Of a DNA stretch of 64,000 nucleotides, positions 1 through 12,454 are shown piece after piece (the first letter of the stretch is position 1; each line of letters starts with the position of its first letter). The DNA is from Pyrenopolyporus hunteri. Taxonomy: Eukaryota > Ascomycota > Sordariomycetes > Xylariales > Hypoxylaceae. The notes below the pieces were generated by a model, which did no database searches, was not told where the DNA came from, and saw only the letters and a program-made list of their open reading frames with translations. Location: assembly GCA_902806595.1 (NCBI GenBank), contig CADCXC010000035.1:1798001-1862000 (forward strand). Direction: 5' to 3'. The translations under genes and the position numbers were made by a program.

Positions 1-693
1 TAATCAAATAATCTAATAATAGACGAAACGGCAACGAAGATTGGCCGCTGTGCCATTTCGAGTTTTAGCGAAGGGGAACATATCCAAAGTACCTACCTAC
101 CTACATAGGTACCTATCTTACCTACGGTACCTTACCCATCCGAAGAAAAGCCTCCATCAGTTACCTAAAGGTTACCGTTCGGCCGGTTATGTTGGTAGCG
201 TAGGGTGGAAAGCTTAATTAAGCTTGGATGGATGGATGGGTGATGGGAGCTCGATATCCAGTAGCCGGGTCCCACTAACCGTTCCCCAAATCGGGTTAAC
301 CCGCCTGTAGCCCCAAGAGGCAGGCGGGACTAGGCCCAAGTCGCCAATCGCTTCTCATCTCCTGCCACCTGACAGGAAATCTTGGCTTTGGGGGTCAATG
401 CGAATCGGTCGCGCGCGCGCGCACTTGTATCGCGACATCTTCTACATAATAAAAGTAAAATTTCCATCAACATCCCGTAATCTGTGCTACCGGGTACTAC
501 ACCCATTATACTCTGAGGTATGATTCGTCCACCGACGACTATCATAGCACAAGCATGAGAGAAACGCGCATAGTTTGTGGAACGACATGAATTCTATACT
601 ATAGATATCTGTTGATTGGTCCTCTCCCAGTTATGGGCGATCTGTCTGCGGTAGTCTCACCAATACACCTCTCTCTACACCGACTTCCTTGTA
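1..693. other. Intergenic, 5' flank of the ankyrin/CorA-like gene
   Basis: I see no gene here. A TACC/GGTA-rich stretch (about 91-135) is one of many copies of a short motif found across the window. A run of alternating CG lies near 409-422. The last 100 bases, before the ATG at 694, are CT-rich, which is common in filamentous fungal leaders. A 71-codon minus-strand open frame (330-545) has no recognisable composition or motif and is taken as chance. Confidence 0.6.
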
Positions 694-3600
694 ATGGCTA
701 GTCACGCCAGCGTAGCAAGCAGTCAACCCGACCAACGACACTTGAGGCTCATTGCCGCTGCCGCCCAAGCTAACGAGGCTAGGCTACGCGATATCCTAGC
801 CGAGGAGCCGCCATGGACTTCCGCTACGGATCATGACGCACTGCGCCAAGCCCTACAAAAAGCTGCAGCTCGCGGCAAGCTCTCCATCGTACAGCTCTTG
901 CTCGAACACGGTGCCGAAGTGAATACCAAACGAGAGAATGAGATCCCCGCTTTGGTGAAGGCCGCCGAGGGAGGACATGCGGACGTCGTCGCCGAGCTAC
1001 TAAAACACAACGCCGATCCGAACGGGCTCAATCGCAACGGGCAGACGGCTCTGTTCAGCGCTTGCATGAGGGGGCATAATAAGGTGGTCAAGGCTTTAAT
1101 AGATGGGCATGCAAGCGTCGAGGCGCAAGACAAGGAAGGGCGTTGTCCCTTGCTGTTCCTTGCTTCGGAGAAGCCAGGTAAAGGGAAGTGGAATATCGAG
1201 ACCTTGAAGCTCCTCCTGGATAACGGGGCCGATATAGAAGTGAGAGACCAGATAGGTCGAACGCCGCTCCTATGGGCTGCTACCAATGGTAACGTTGAAC
1301 TGGCTCGCATCCTGCTAGAAAACCACGCCGACATCACTGCTACGAATAATCGCGGGCGAACCGCTCTGCACTTGGCGGCCGAGAGCCATCACAAGGAGCA
1401 GCATTCGGACATGGTCAAGCTCCTCCTTGACTACGGGGCTAACCCCGGCGCTGTCAGCGACGGTGGTTGGACGCCTCTGCATAATGCTGCCCAGAGCGGG
1501 TATGCGCCCGTTGTAGCGTTGCTGCTGGAAGCCGGTGCTGATGTGAATGCTGAGCTTTCTAATGGGATGACTCCTCTCCATTGGGCTGCCTTTAACGGAT
1601 TCGAGGAGATTGTGCGGCTCGTATTGGCGCGGTCCGACGTTAACCTGGCTGTCAAGGATAGCTTCAATCGAACAGCCATGCTCTGCGCCGCCGAGAAGAA
1701 CCACCCGGAGATCGTCCATCTGCTCTCCCCTGCGCGCACCGCCGACCGCTTACCAAATATCGCTCGACGGGCGTGCGAGGCTTTCGAGGCCACCATCGTC
1801 GATTTTGGCCAATTTGAGAAGAAACAGCTTGTATCTAAGCATTCCGTATATGACCTCTTATATGGATGGGACCATGAGAATGACAAGCCAAAAGCGCCTA
1901 CTTTGACCAAGAATATCAAGTATAAGCCGGATTTCAGGTGGATTCATCTACCCGCAAATAATGTATAATCTGATTAAGTCTTCTCGTTATGACATAGAAA
2001 CTAACATGCCGTTATAGATTGCGTGGGTCGAGGTAAATGACCTATTATTGTGTAGAGTTTTCATCCGCTCACCATTTACTAGACACTCCTGGCCAAATCC
2101 TTCATTGAGGCGGGGCATCGAGACATCGAATCCTTCAAGGCCTTGGAGAAATGTTTCGACCAAGAACACCGTGGGCCCCTTGCGCATGCGTATTTTATGA
2201 GAACTTGTTCGCATCGTATTACCTCACCCAGAGCTGGTTTTCAGGATAAAAGGGAAGATAAATCGGGTCTTACCCCCCTGTCTGAAGAACCATCGGATGC
2301 TAGTGCGAGGTCGAGTCAAAGCGGAGGGGAGGTGGCCTCGGGAAAGCAAAACGATTTGGCCGAAGATGATACGCCTACTAAAAAGAAGAGTAAGTCTGAG
2401 CAGCTGCTAGAGCGACACCCTAAGCGGCACAAGCGATCAAAAGGACCACCCGGCAACCCGCCGCAACGACAAGATACCACTACAAGTAATCTTAGTAGTA
2501 AGTCTCAGGCGCCCCTTGCCTGGGAGACATCACGATTTGCAGCTTCGAATGGGAAGATAGTCTTATTTGTAAGTGTCACTTCCACAGTAATGGGGGTGGC
2601 GTATCTGACATACGTAGATGCCATTCCTACACTACGAGACAGACGAACGGCGGCGGAAAATGAGCGAGGCCATAAAAAAAGCTCGGGAGAAGCGGCAGCT
2701 TATAGACGGCTCTCGAGATTCTCTCATCGTCAACGCGTACTTGAATAGCACTCCGCCTCTCCATCCACGGCGGACGCTTGACCAGTTCTTCTACCATGGT
2801 ATTGATACATCGGTTCGAGACACAGATCAGGTCGTTTATCGATATTGCAAGAGGCATGGCGTAGAGCCGAAGGTGTTCATGGTCGATCAGCTGTGGCTTT
2901 GGATTCTGGGTAAAGGTAAATAGATACGTCCTTTTAATGTATCGATTGGGTCCATAACTTATTCGTCTTAGATCTCATTATCTCATGCTTCCCGCAGCGC
3001 TGGGATCAACCTAAGCAGGATCCTCTCAATGTCCTAGATGGGATCATAGAGGAAACGAACGCTAAGACCCGACCGCCGATTGGATCTGTCTGGTATGTAT
3101 AAGATTTACTTCTACGGAGAATATATGTCTGGGTTCTATCACGAATAGATGCTAATATTTTTATAGTATGTCATAACATTCCCCTTTATTATCATTTTGT
3201 TGCATCCCCCTTTCGTCGCAAATCGGGTATAGGCGTGAATCCGCCGAATTTAGCTAGTATGTTAACATATCTTAGATGACTTAGCGATGCTCATAACTAG
3301 CCGATGCTCTGGAACGTTTGACAGGCATCGGCTCGATGATCAAGACTTTCAGTTTCTAGATATGTTTGAGAGTTCCATCGGCGTCGTCACAGATCGCGAA
3401 AGCCAGCTTTTCAGTCGGTTCAATCAGGCGTCTGCGCAATCGGCGCAGTGGCTCCATTATCACCGGCGCAGGCGTAACATGGGCCGGCCCGTACGACTCC
3501 CCGCATTCGGGTCCCCGGACCAGTACCAAGTAGGCGGCATGGACCAGTTCCCCGATGCACTCTTAGATATCGGCGTCGAGACATCGTTGTTGGCCGAGAT

Positions 3601-4582
3601 CAAGGATATACGCGACGAGCTAAGCATCATCGACGTCATAATCGATTCGCAGCTAGCAACGCTCGCCGATTTTGAGGCACATCTTACAGAAGAGATGCGT
3701 TGCGACGGGCCTAATCGCCGCGCGACCGACACAGCCGTCGCCGATGTTCGTAAGCGTAGCCGTGAACAATTACGTGGACTCGAAATGCGACAGAAGGATA
3801 TCTTACGCATGGATCAGCAAGCAGCGTCGCTCTATCAGAACCTAACGGACCTGCTAGACCTCAAACAGAAGCATTCGAACGCGCTGGAAGCGCGGTTCGC
3901 AGGCGACCAGGCCGTCATCGCCGCTAAACAAGGCCAGACCATCATGGTGTTCACCATCGTGACCATCATCTTCCTGCCCATGAGCTTCATCGCCGCCTTC
4001 TTCGCCATCAACCTCGAGGAGTGGCAGTCGACGACCCGCCTCACCATCCCCTACGTCAGCAAGTACATGTTCGGCATCGGCCTCGGCGTCAGCGTGCCCC
4101 TCATCGCCATGGCCTTCGCCGTCACCGACATCTCCGACGCCGCGCGCGGGACCCTCGCTTCGGCTAGGCAGTGGTTACGCAAGAGGGGGGAGGGGATGAG
4201 CGGGAAGACCGCGCGCGAACAGCGGACTACGGACGAGCGACTTAACGCTAATTCGAACTTCAATCCCAACTCCGCCCCCGCGCCCCCGAAGACCTCGGCC
4301 TCCTCCTACCGCGCCCTGAGCCGGGACCGCCAGCTCTACCCCACGGACGGCCCGGTGTCGCGCACGCACCCCCGGCGGAGCCGCGACGACTACTCCTACC
4401 GCTACGTGGCGGCGGCGCGGCTCTCGCCCGCCTCGGGGCGTCGCTCGTCGGGCGGGCCGCGCGCGATCAGCTTCGGCGGCGCGAACGGGGCCGCGAATGG
4501 CTGGGCGAGGCCGAGCCTGGACCGCAGCCGGGGGAGGAGGCTGAGCGAGGATTTGGAGAAGGGGAGGAGGGGGTATGGGTGA
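694..4582 (+). CDS. Ankyrin-repeat protein with C-terminal CorA-like membrane domain
   Basis: Proposed exons are 694-1962, 2018-2032 (five codons only), 2083-2568, 2618-2909, 2972-3092 and 3276-4582. Exon 1 encodes about eight or nine ankyrin repeats (recurring TPLHxAA and ALLLExGADVN patterns, residues ~40-345). The middle carries family-typical segments such as FRWIHLPANN, FMPFLHYETDE and CFPQRW. The last exon has a long helical region and two hydrophobic helices, around TIMVFTIVTIIFLPMSF and YMFGIGLGVSVPLIAMAF. Between them is FFAIN, at the place where classical CorA transporters have GMN. A Ser/Arg-rich basic tail of ~140 residues follows. The first five exons join in phase with GT...AG introns of 49-62 bp. 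The 3092/3276 junction is off by one base: the exon ends with two codon bases, but the next needs one, and the only matching acceptor would create TGA. The family is widespread in Pezizomycotina with no settled function. Magnesium transport is not shown, because the GMN signature is altered. The gene may be intact with unseen splicing, or broken. Confidence 0.8.
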
Positions 4583-5296
4583 GTTGGATGCCAGGGAGGG
4601 GAAAAGGAGGGGGAAAAGGGGAGAAAAAGATAGGGGTGGGGGAGAGATGGTGAAAGGGGGTTAGAAAAAAGAAAAGAAAAGTTTGGGCGTGGCGTGGTGT
4701 GTTATGTTGCCTGCATAGCGATGAGTTGAGTTGCGCACGCGATACCCAAGCGATGTTCTGGCTTTCCTGGGTTATGATAGCGCTTTGGCGGCTGCACTTG
4801 GCTTGTCCCACAGGGTTGAGCACGGCGGATAACCGATAAATGGTACCATATAATGACCATAGATAGATATGTACGATACATGAGCTGGGAAAATGCTATG
4901 AATTAGAAGTAGGACGATTATATCGTCTATTACCTTGGCTTTGGGGTTAAAATTAATACGGTTCACTTACGAGGTTGGCTTTATGGCTTCAATATTTGAA
5001 GCTGAACTACTTTTGCTACGAGATGTAAAGGCTCATTGGCATATTGTATGGATTTGGTCCGACACTGGCGCGAACTGTATATTAGCTTTGACAAAACTAA
5101 TAGACCCGATGGACGGATGAGGCGTTACAACGCTGAAACTGATGCGCTCGGTGCAGAATAATAGTCTTTATACCACTCTTCTGTGCTTCGGTGTCGATTA
5201 AAGGTTCATAAAGAATAAAACATATAAAAAAAAGGGAAAATAAATTAAAAAAGAATAATGAACCGAAAGCGACAAAAATTGAAGTTTGAGATGTAA
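4583..5296. other. Intergenic spacer
   Basis: A purine-rich 3' flank (4590-4680) leads into AT-richer DNA. No coding frame is supported. A 61-codon open frame at 4935-5120 lacks any motif. The A-rich stretch 5215-5262 lies just beyond the 3' end of the minus-strand tRNA. Read on that strand it is T-rich, as expected for an RNA polymerase III terminator. Confidence 0.5.
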
Positions 5297-5367
5297 TGCA
5301 TCAGCCGCGAATCGAACGCGGGGCCCATCGATGGCAACGATGGATTTTACCACTAAACCACTGATGC
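5297..5367 (-). tRNA. tRNA-Gly (anticodon GCC)
   Basis: Read on the minus strand, this 71-nt sequence folds as a cloverleaf. The 7-bp acceptor stem pairs GCATCAG with CTGATGC and is followed by discriminator A. The D arm contains AGTGGTAAA. The anticodon stem pairs CATCG with CGATG around loop TTGCCAT, which gives anticodon GCC (plus-strand 5333-5335). The T arm has loop TTCGATT. There is no intron, as expected for fungal tRNA-Gly. It is the only convincing tRNA in the window. Confidence 0.96.
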
Positions 5368-5799
5368 TATCTTATTCGATATTAGAATAGGTGCTAATTA
5401 TGCTAATATGCTTAGCAAATGAGTGGCTGTTTCATGCAGAAAGAGTGGGGTATGTAATGGTCGCTGTCCAATCAGATAGCCGGAAACCATACCATCATGA
5501 CGGCGCTCTTTAGATAATCGCGGCCACCTGCATAGGAGGTACATTTGTATTGTACCGTACTACGATATGGTACGGTACGTAACACCGGCGTGGCGAGCGC
5601 TCGTGAGTATCTCCGATGACTCTATTATATCCTTTCACTTACAACTTACCACTTACCAACATCCATACCCCTAACTACCTAGGTACTTTACACGGAACTA
5701 CCATATCTCCACCAATATCCCCAAAATCATTACATCCCACCACCGAGCCTCGACAACCCAAAACTCCAAGCCGCACGACCCCCATACGTGGTACTCATA
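5368..5799. other. Intergenic, shared flank of tRNA-Gly and the CCDC97-like gene
   Basis: No gene is seen. The stretch 5640-5790 is CT/CA-rich and carries TACCTAGGTA-type motifs (around 5675), which fits a promoter and 5' leader for the gene starting at 5800. An open frame covering 5616-6041 is a shadow of the gene in another frame. Confidence 0.45.
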
Positions 5800-6878
5800 A
5801 TGAGCATAAGCCCCAACACCCCCTCGGCGGCAGCGGCAGGAGCAGCCTCGCCGATGCCGCCGGCCGCCCCGCCGTCGCCGCCGCGGTCGTCGGCCTCCTC
5901 GTCCTCGCCCATAGCCGCGTACGTCAAGCCGCAGCCGCGGCCGCCCCGGTCCCCCGCGCACTCGGCGCGCATCCGCGTGCAGAACCGCCGCCGCGAGTAC
6001 CTCGAGCGCAACCCGGGGTACTTCGAGTCGCTGGAGCATGAGCTGGCTGGTATGCGCTGAAGCTCTTTTCTTTATTTTTTGCTTGTTTTTCGTTTTATTA
6101 TTGTTAATTTTGATTTACACCCCTTATCACCTTTTACCCACGTACCCTGCCCCCTTCCCCTTTATTATTAATATTGTTATCATCATTACTAACACCACCC
6201 CCAGACCCCCTCCTCTACGACGCGCTGATACGGCGCTTCCAGACGCACGACGAGCGGGAGAAGGAGGGGCGCGAGAAGGGGTACTCGCGGGTCCTCGAAG
6301 TAGACCTGATCCGGGGCGAGGCCAAGCTCGCGCAACTCACTTCCCCCGCCCCCTTCTCCTCCTCCTCCTCCACATCTCCCATGTTCCAAAGCGACGCTCC
6401 GGCGGACTCGTCGGGGGCAGCGGAGGATTCATCCTGGCTCCCGCAGCCGGCGTCCGAGGACGCGGACGCGCTGATCCGGGAGTACGCCGTCGGGGGGGAC
6501 GGGTTCGGGGGCGAGGGAGCGAAGGCCGCGCCGAGGCCCCCGGAGACCAGGGAGGAGGGCCGCGAGAGGTGGAACGAGTTCCTGCGCCGCCGGTTCGTGC
6601 TGGGGCGCGACGAGGACTTCGACTACCGCGCCGTGGACGAGAACGACGAGCTGGACGTGCTGGAGCGCCGCGAGCTGGAGGACGCGTGGTTCGACGACGA
6701 GGATCCCGGTTGGGCGAGCGATGGTGATGATGCTGCGGATCGGGGAGGGGGCGAGGGAGGGGGCGGTGGGGGGAAGAGGCTTGAGGGGAGACGGGGATTC
6801 AGGATTTTTGAGGGCGCGTTGAGTCTAGCCGTTCGTGAATACTACGCGGTGAAAGAAACTCAAAAGGAGAGGGGGTGA
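5800..6878 (+). CDS. CCDC97-like (DUF2052 family) protein
   Basis: Two exons, 5800-6049 and 6205-6878, are joined by a 155-bp intron (GTATGC...CCCAG) in phase 1. This restores LADPLLYDALIRRFQT across the junction. Residues ~1-60 are low-complexity Ala/Pro/Ser. Then come a basic RVQNRRREYLERNPGYF segment and the DPLLYD...RFQT block. A C-terminal acidic core follows, with RWNEFLRRRFVLGRDEDFDY, DENDELDVLERRELEDAWFD and DEDPGW. These blocks match the conserved region of animal CCDC97 and its fungal homologues, reported in connection with the U2/SF3b splicing machinery. A glycine-rich insert (~residues 265-285) precedes the C terminus. I use the ATG at 5800, because the frame further upstream opens only with GTG. 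Total length is about 307 residues. A role in splicing is inferred from the family, not visible here. Confidence 0.82.
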
Positions 6879-7292
6879 GCATTCCGACTCGAGCCGCCCG
6901 TTCTTGGAACCGGCAAAAAGGAGGACGCCAATGTGCCCTTTAGTTAGCCATTGGGTAATGGTGCGCAGTATGTGATTGTTGGGCAGGGGCCGCAGCATCA
7001 GGCTGTATGGCCTTGTACACAGTCGGCTCATATACGACGCTGCGAAAGCAGCTGTCTAAGCCCCCCAGACCGTATCGTCTAGTTCATAGCTAGGAAACGA
7101 TGTAAAACCCTCAGGTGGTTTCACCCCTACCGCTGTTATTATAAGGCAGGCGAACCCCAATCCAATCTTAAATAGCTTCTAGCGACTGGAGTTTTAGATT
7201 TGACACAGGATAAAAGATAAAGGGTAGCCCTATGAGGAGACCTAGAAGCATTAGATACAGAATTGGTATACTATTTAGTTAAAAGTCGTCTT
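6879..7292. other. Convergent 3' spacer
   Basis: This lies between the 3' ends of the CCDC97-like gene (plus) and the dioxygenase gene (minus). No coding or RNA signal is visible. It is AT-richer than the flanking exons, as expected for 3' UTR and terminator DNA. Confidence 0.5.
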
Positions 7293-8444
7293 TTAATCTA
7301 ACTCGGGTACAGGCAAATGATCAACCAGCTTCAACCGCAGTCCGAGCTGCGCAAGGGCCTTTATCGCGTTCTCGTCCCTTAGCCTTTCCGTTTCTTCCTT
7401 CGTCGTTAACACAAAGTCATGTTTTAACAATAAGCCGCCCTCAGGGAAGTCGTATTGCTTCGCCGTCGCCGCGTCGGCTTTTTCGAAGTCTACAATTAGG
7501 CTCTGCTTAACGCCGAAAACAGCGTCTGATGTCTCGTATGGGTCTCCGCGCGCGTATAATGCTCTGGTTACCAGTTTTGTTAGTTTACGACGGTCGCATT
7601 GGTTGCAGGGGGCGGCTCAGGGTAGCATAGAAATAAAGACAATTGAAAATCAGCATAACAAGATCTTCAACTCACGTAATTAAGTGGTCCCAGCCCTCCT
7701 TTTCAAACATGAAATGCAAATGCGCCGGCCTCCAACAGTGCCTACCCAATCTTTCTAGGAGCTTCCCTACCGGGCCATCGTGCGGGATGGGATAGCTCAC
7801 GGGCCTTATACCCTTGAACCAGAAGCGACCCTCTTCATCGCTCACCATAACACATCGCTCGCTAGGCTCTTTGCGATCGGAGTGTTGCACGTCGTAGTGA
7901 CCGCTGCTATCCGTCTCCCAGATGTCTATCTTAACGCCAGGCACAGGCCTCCCCGCGGTGTCTTTCACGGTGCAGATGCACAGAAGGGGCTCCCCCTCGG
8001 GATCCGACGCCATGTTCGACCCATTGGGTAGTGTTGGCGCGTCGTGCGTGTGGAAAGGGCCCAGGACAGAGCCCTCGGTGGATTGCGGCGGCTTCGGGTG
8101 GTTGATGCTATCGACTAGCAAGGAGAGGCCTAGGACGTCGGAGAGGAGGATGAATTCCTAAGTTTCGGTTAAAAGTCTACCTTGCCATTGACGGAACTAG
8201 TAACACGTACGTGGCGCACATCGCTGCTAATCTTCCCGCAACCAACAAGGAAGTTTAGCGCCGCCATCCACTCGTCCGTGCTAAGCCGCGTCTCTCGCGC
8301 ATAGTCGTGCAGGTGCGTGACCAGCCGCGACATCAGGTATCGAAGGCGCGGGTCCTGACATTGCGAGTTGATGCGAATCGTGTTCGGCGTGATGTTGTCA
8401 ATCGTCAGATCTAGGAGCGCCGGTATCTTTGGCGGAGCGGCCAT
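7293..8444 (-). CDS. Intradiol ring-cleavage dioxygenase (catechol/hydroxyquinol type)
   Basis: Three exons on the minus strand: 8444-8211, 8157-7676 and 7563-7293. The introns are 53 bp (GTACGT...TTAG) and 112 bp (GTGAGT...CCAG), and the joined protein is 328 residues. The N-terminal part (residues ~1-85) fits the helical dimerisation domain of catechol and hydroxyquinol 1,2-dioxygenases and leads into EFILLSDVLGLSLLVDSI. The catalytic part has GPFHTHDAP, WETDSSGHYDVQ, VSYPIPHDGPVG and RPAHLHFMF. The expected non-haem Fe(III) ligands, two Tyr (GHYDVQ and SYPIP) and two His (PAHLH), are all present. Such enzymes open catechol or hydroxyquinol between the hydroxyls, feeding aromatic carbon toward the 3-oxoadipate route. 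No other aromatic-degradation gene is next to it, and upstream lies the 9-kb gene-poor block. The exact substrate cannot be read from sequence; hydroxyquinol is a reasonable guess. Confidence 0.9.
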
Positions 8445-11400
8445 GGTTGCGAGAGCTACGGGCGGACTAAGCTACGACGAAACACGAGTTGAAGAGGAGG
8501 ATAACCGAGAAAGGGTAAACAACGGGACGACGATACGATTAATAGGCCAACACCCAGGTTCAAAGAAGAATTGAACAGGTCACTTAGACCTTATGTAAGT
8601 CTCTGTCATCCCCCATCTCGCGCTACGTGCTATGAGGAGACTTGGGTTCCCGGCAGTTGAGTGACGGGATCTCCAGTGCGTACGAGTGGGAGAAGATTAA
8701 CCCTCAGACAACAGACATCATGGGTAGTAGTCCGGGAAACGAACTTTGGCAACCTTTCAAGCCGAACCACCGGGTGGTTTCAAAGTTCCATCGAACCTCG
8801 CCAATTACGACGGTTACCTACATTAGATCGACGACGGCAGCGTTACACATTGACGACCGAGCGAATTTACTTCGTACATTGCCGATAACATCTGACGAAT
8901 GCCCATTTCGAATTGCAGGATATATCGTCAGTCGGTGCTGTGTGGGGTAACGAAGAACAGGGGTGGGCGAGAGAGGGGAGAGGAGAAGATGCGGAGAGAT
9001 CTGATGCTAATAGTGGACGTTTGGCGGTCGGGCTTCGCGATAAGTGCTTAAAGAAAGGTAGATAAGCCAATCAACCCTCGTATATTTGCAATAAAAGCCC
9101 TCCGTTGATCATATTAAGGGGACAGGGGAACAGCTCTATTGCATTAGGCAAGCTTTAGTTTCCCCTTATACCGCAAAGGAGAACGATGTCTCACAGGTTC
9201 AACGCCGAGGATATTAACTCCGACCGAGGCCTTATGATATATGATGTTAAGAAGAGAGAGAGATAAAACAACATCCTCTATCCAAACATGAAAACTTTCT
9301 AACATAACATTACATCATTTCGCTTTCTTCGATAATTGTAAGAGCCTCCAGCCCATACTATAACCAATGTTACACCGTTGATTTCTAAGCTAGATCTCGT
9401 ACACTCCTTTCTAACGCATGCCCGATTCAGTCCTAGAATATCGACGACGAGCCTTTAGGTATAGGCTATTTCAATTAGTAACTCAAATCTCGCCCGAGCT
9501 GTCCTTGGTGCCTATCGGGAATCATGCGGCCGTTATACCATCATAAGTGTGATTTAAGGGCACTTTACTATCCAAATCCCGGTGATCCCCGACCCAAGTC
9601 CGGAGCGAGTTTAGCGCAAGACGCACCTAAACTCTCCGGGTCAACCTCTCTGGTAGTGAGTCTCGGAGTGGGACTCCAGAATGCGGAGGGTAAGTAAGGG
9701 GGTCATTGGCTCTTAACATGAAATGAACTCGTCTACGCTGGAATCCTCCTAGCACGTTCACCGGCCACCCCAGATATATCACATACGTGGGATGATCATT
9801 TTAATGCTATGTCATAAAGGTGTGTGCCCCTTAATTATCCTATATCGCCAGTCAATCCTGAGTAGTATTATAGGTAGTATAAGAACTTTCCCCAATCCCT
9901 TTTCTAGACTCTCTATTTTTTAACCATGTTACATATAATATGGTGAATGTTCTTGGGTATAGGTAGGTGAAGGTGTGTTAGGGTCGGGAGAGGGCCACGT
10001 AAACTTTACAAGCAATAAGAGCGCCGACTAAAGCGTCTAGCGTCGTTCTTGGGTCTTGAAACCAGTAGTCATGGGGGAGCACTCAAACGAACGGTCTAAA
10101 GAGAAAAGGGCACTGAAGAGGGCAGAAAGCGCATTTCCAAATCTTCGGTACGTATTAGATAGTCTGGAACAGTTGCGCGGAATGACCGTTAGAACGCTTC
10201 GCCCCGTTGAGGGTAACGCGACCGAGGCAAGCCAGCCTAGATTCCTACGGAAATGTTAACTAGGGGTCACGCAGCAGATATAAACCTATAATGGGCGTAC
10301 GTACCTGTCCATCTAGTAATCCTGTTGCAGAACATGTTGACTAGCTAGGTGATGAAGGACATGGTGGCGATGCTGGTCCATTGGTGCCCAAACAAATAAC
10401 TTGCATTTTGAGCCTCAAGCCTTGTGCGCCTTTTTAGGGCCTTACGACAATCAATTGGCTACAGACGTTGGTTTAAGGACTTATTCCCGCTTATGCCAGT
10501 CAGCTTTCCGGGTTTTTTTGACGTTATGGATGTCTTCCGGCCCTCCGAGGTAGCCCATGAGATGCATATGATAGGCTTCACGGGATGTGCAACCAACAAC
10601 AGTACCCATTAACTCAGCCTCTCTCGCCCAACGTTCCGTAGGGATTGGTTTACCGAATTATATACCGGGTTTCCCACGTGGTTTTTAACAGTTACCTGGT
10701 TTTCTTCTACGTTCTGGAACCTGTCCTCGTGAGGCGCATACATAGGGTGGTATACAACTCGCGCAGTCACATCAGCTGCTTACTCGGGTGGCCCTCCGGG
10801 TCCGCTAGCTTTATTCACTTAATTTTCTACCTTAGGCAACGTTCTTGGCTGTTGACATGCCCTATGCAGTGAGATGACGAGTAATCCAATGATAACTATG
10901 TACAGATACCATTGGCTTACCGCCAACGAGTTACCGGACAAATATGTTAGCCCCTTTTCTTACTACTCCACCCAGCGGCATTAATATACCGAAAGTTATG
11001 ACGTGAGACTCATGGCATGTGCCTCAACCTAAAACCACTGTGCCGCTGCCGTTGAATAAATTTCAGACGTATTTACACATTGTCAGCGTGGGGAGGGGAA
11101 AATAGGGGAGACGTGGCTTCGCCTTTGGATTACATTGGTGCTACCTAAGTAACTAACTACAATTCATCTCTTCAACATGCGGACAGACTCTAGGGGCGGC
11201 CCGCCCCGTTTCCGAAGCTGCGCAAACAACACCGAAAACGAAGTACTCGGTATACCCTGTTGTAGGTAGTGTAACTACGATATCTGAACCTCTGAGTCAA
11301 GTCTTGTATACCCGGTACCTACCTAGGCGTTCGGGTAAAAGGGTGTAAGAAATCCGGCGGCAGCTTATTTCCATGTATACTCGAAAGGACATTGCTAGTC

Positions 11401-12454
11401 TGTAATCAACTCAAAATTCGTTCAAGAAACGCCTATGGCAGTGTGAAGAACAAGTCGCCGTTAATAGTTAGGCACAAGCGCCAAATCAAGGAAATGTAAT
11501 AGTTGAATCTAGCTAGGTTACATAGGGGGAAGTACATGACGAACGTTCTAGGCAAAGCTGGTAATACAGATGGCAGAAGAGTACCCAGGGTATACGCGAA
11601 GACAAGAAAGGGGTAAGAAAAATGAAAACAACCCCTCTAAAAGCAGACCTTTTTTTTTTGGTTCTTTTGACTTTTGGCCGTTCTCTCCCAAGTGTTCCAG
11701 TTTTCCCATAACGTCCCGACATAAAGTAGAAACCCAAATTCCAGATCTAGCCTCTAAATTCTCCATCCCGAAAATACTCTATAGGAAATAGTAACCCCGG
11801 GGCCCGAGCCGAACGATGAAATCTGGATGTGCGTAGGAAAGACGGAGGACCGAAAAAACAAGACGGCGCATGAATTGAAGTTTCACGCAGTGCATAGGTG
11901 AGTTAGCGGATGGCAGGCGATGGTGGCTAATTCTCGTTCCTCGGGTTTGTTGGGGGGGTTCGAATCCCCCCTATTTGTGGTTGAAGCTCCGTCTTTGGGG
12001 GTAGGTCTTCCGAGAGTTAGTTTGTTTAACCCAAGAGTCTTGTCGACTATTGAAAACTTACTTTATCAGTTGTTTGTCTCATCGCAATGCATGCACCGCT
12101 CGTGGTCGCACTCAACGCAAGACGGAGTAATCTTGATCGTCATGGCACCAAAGCGACATTGGCAACAGTACCAAAACTTTGCACCTTCTTCCTTTCCCGA
12201 CATCTTAGATGAGGTGATTCTTTAAGTGAAACTGGTTAAGAACTTTTAAGGCGGCGGGTGGGCTTTTGATGTAACTGTAGCTGGGAACGTGCAGTAGAGC
12301 GGATGTGGTGGTAGTATGGTTCTTAACTGCTGGATGTCGAGGCAAATATATATAGGTAGATAACCTATGGATAACCATCGTTGCCCGCGGCATAAATAAC
12401 ATCTAAGGCAACCTCAACATCGCCCTAGGATAATAAGGTGGATCTGGATTTAGT

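Noticed and set aside
8642..8950. 102-codon frame upstream of the dioxygenase gene
   Set aside because: No domain, unlike codon use and no good splice partners; taken as promoter-side noise.
11945..11970. Hairpin GGGGG-TTCGAAT-CCCCC that looks like a tRNA T arm / Pol III B box
   Set aside because: No acceptor, D or anticodon stem can be built at the right distances upstream.
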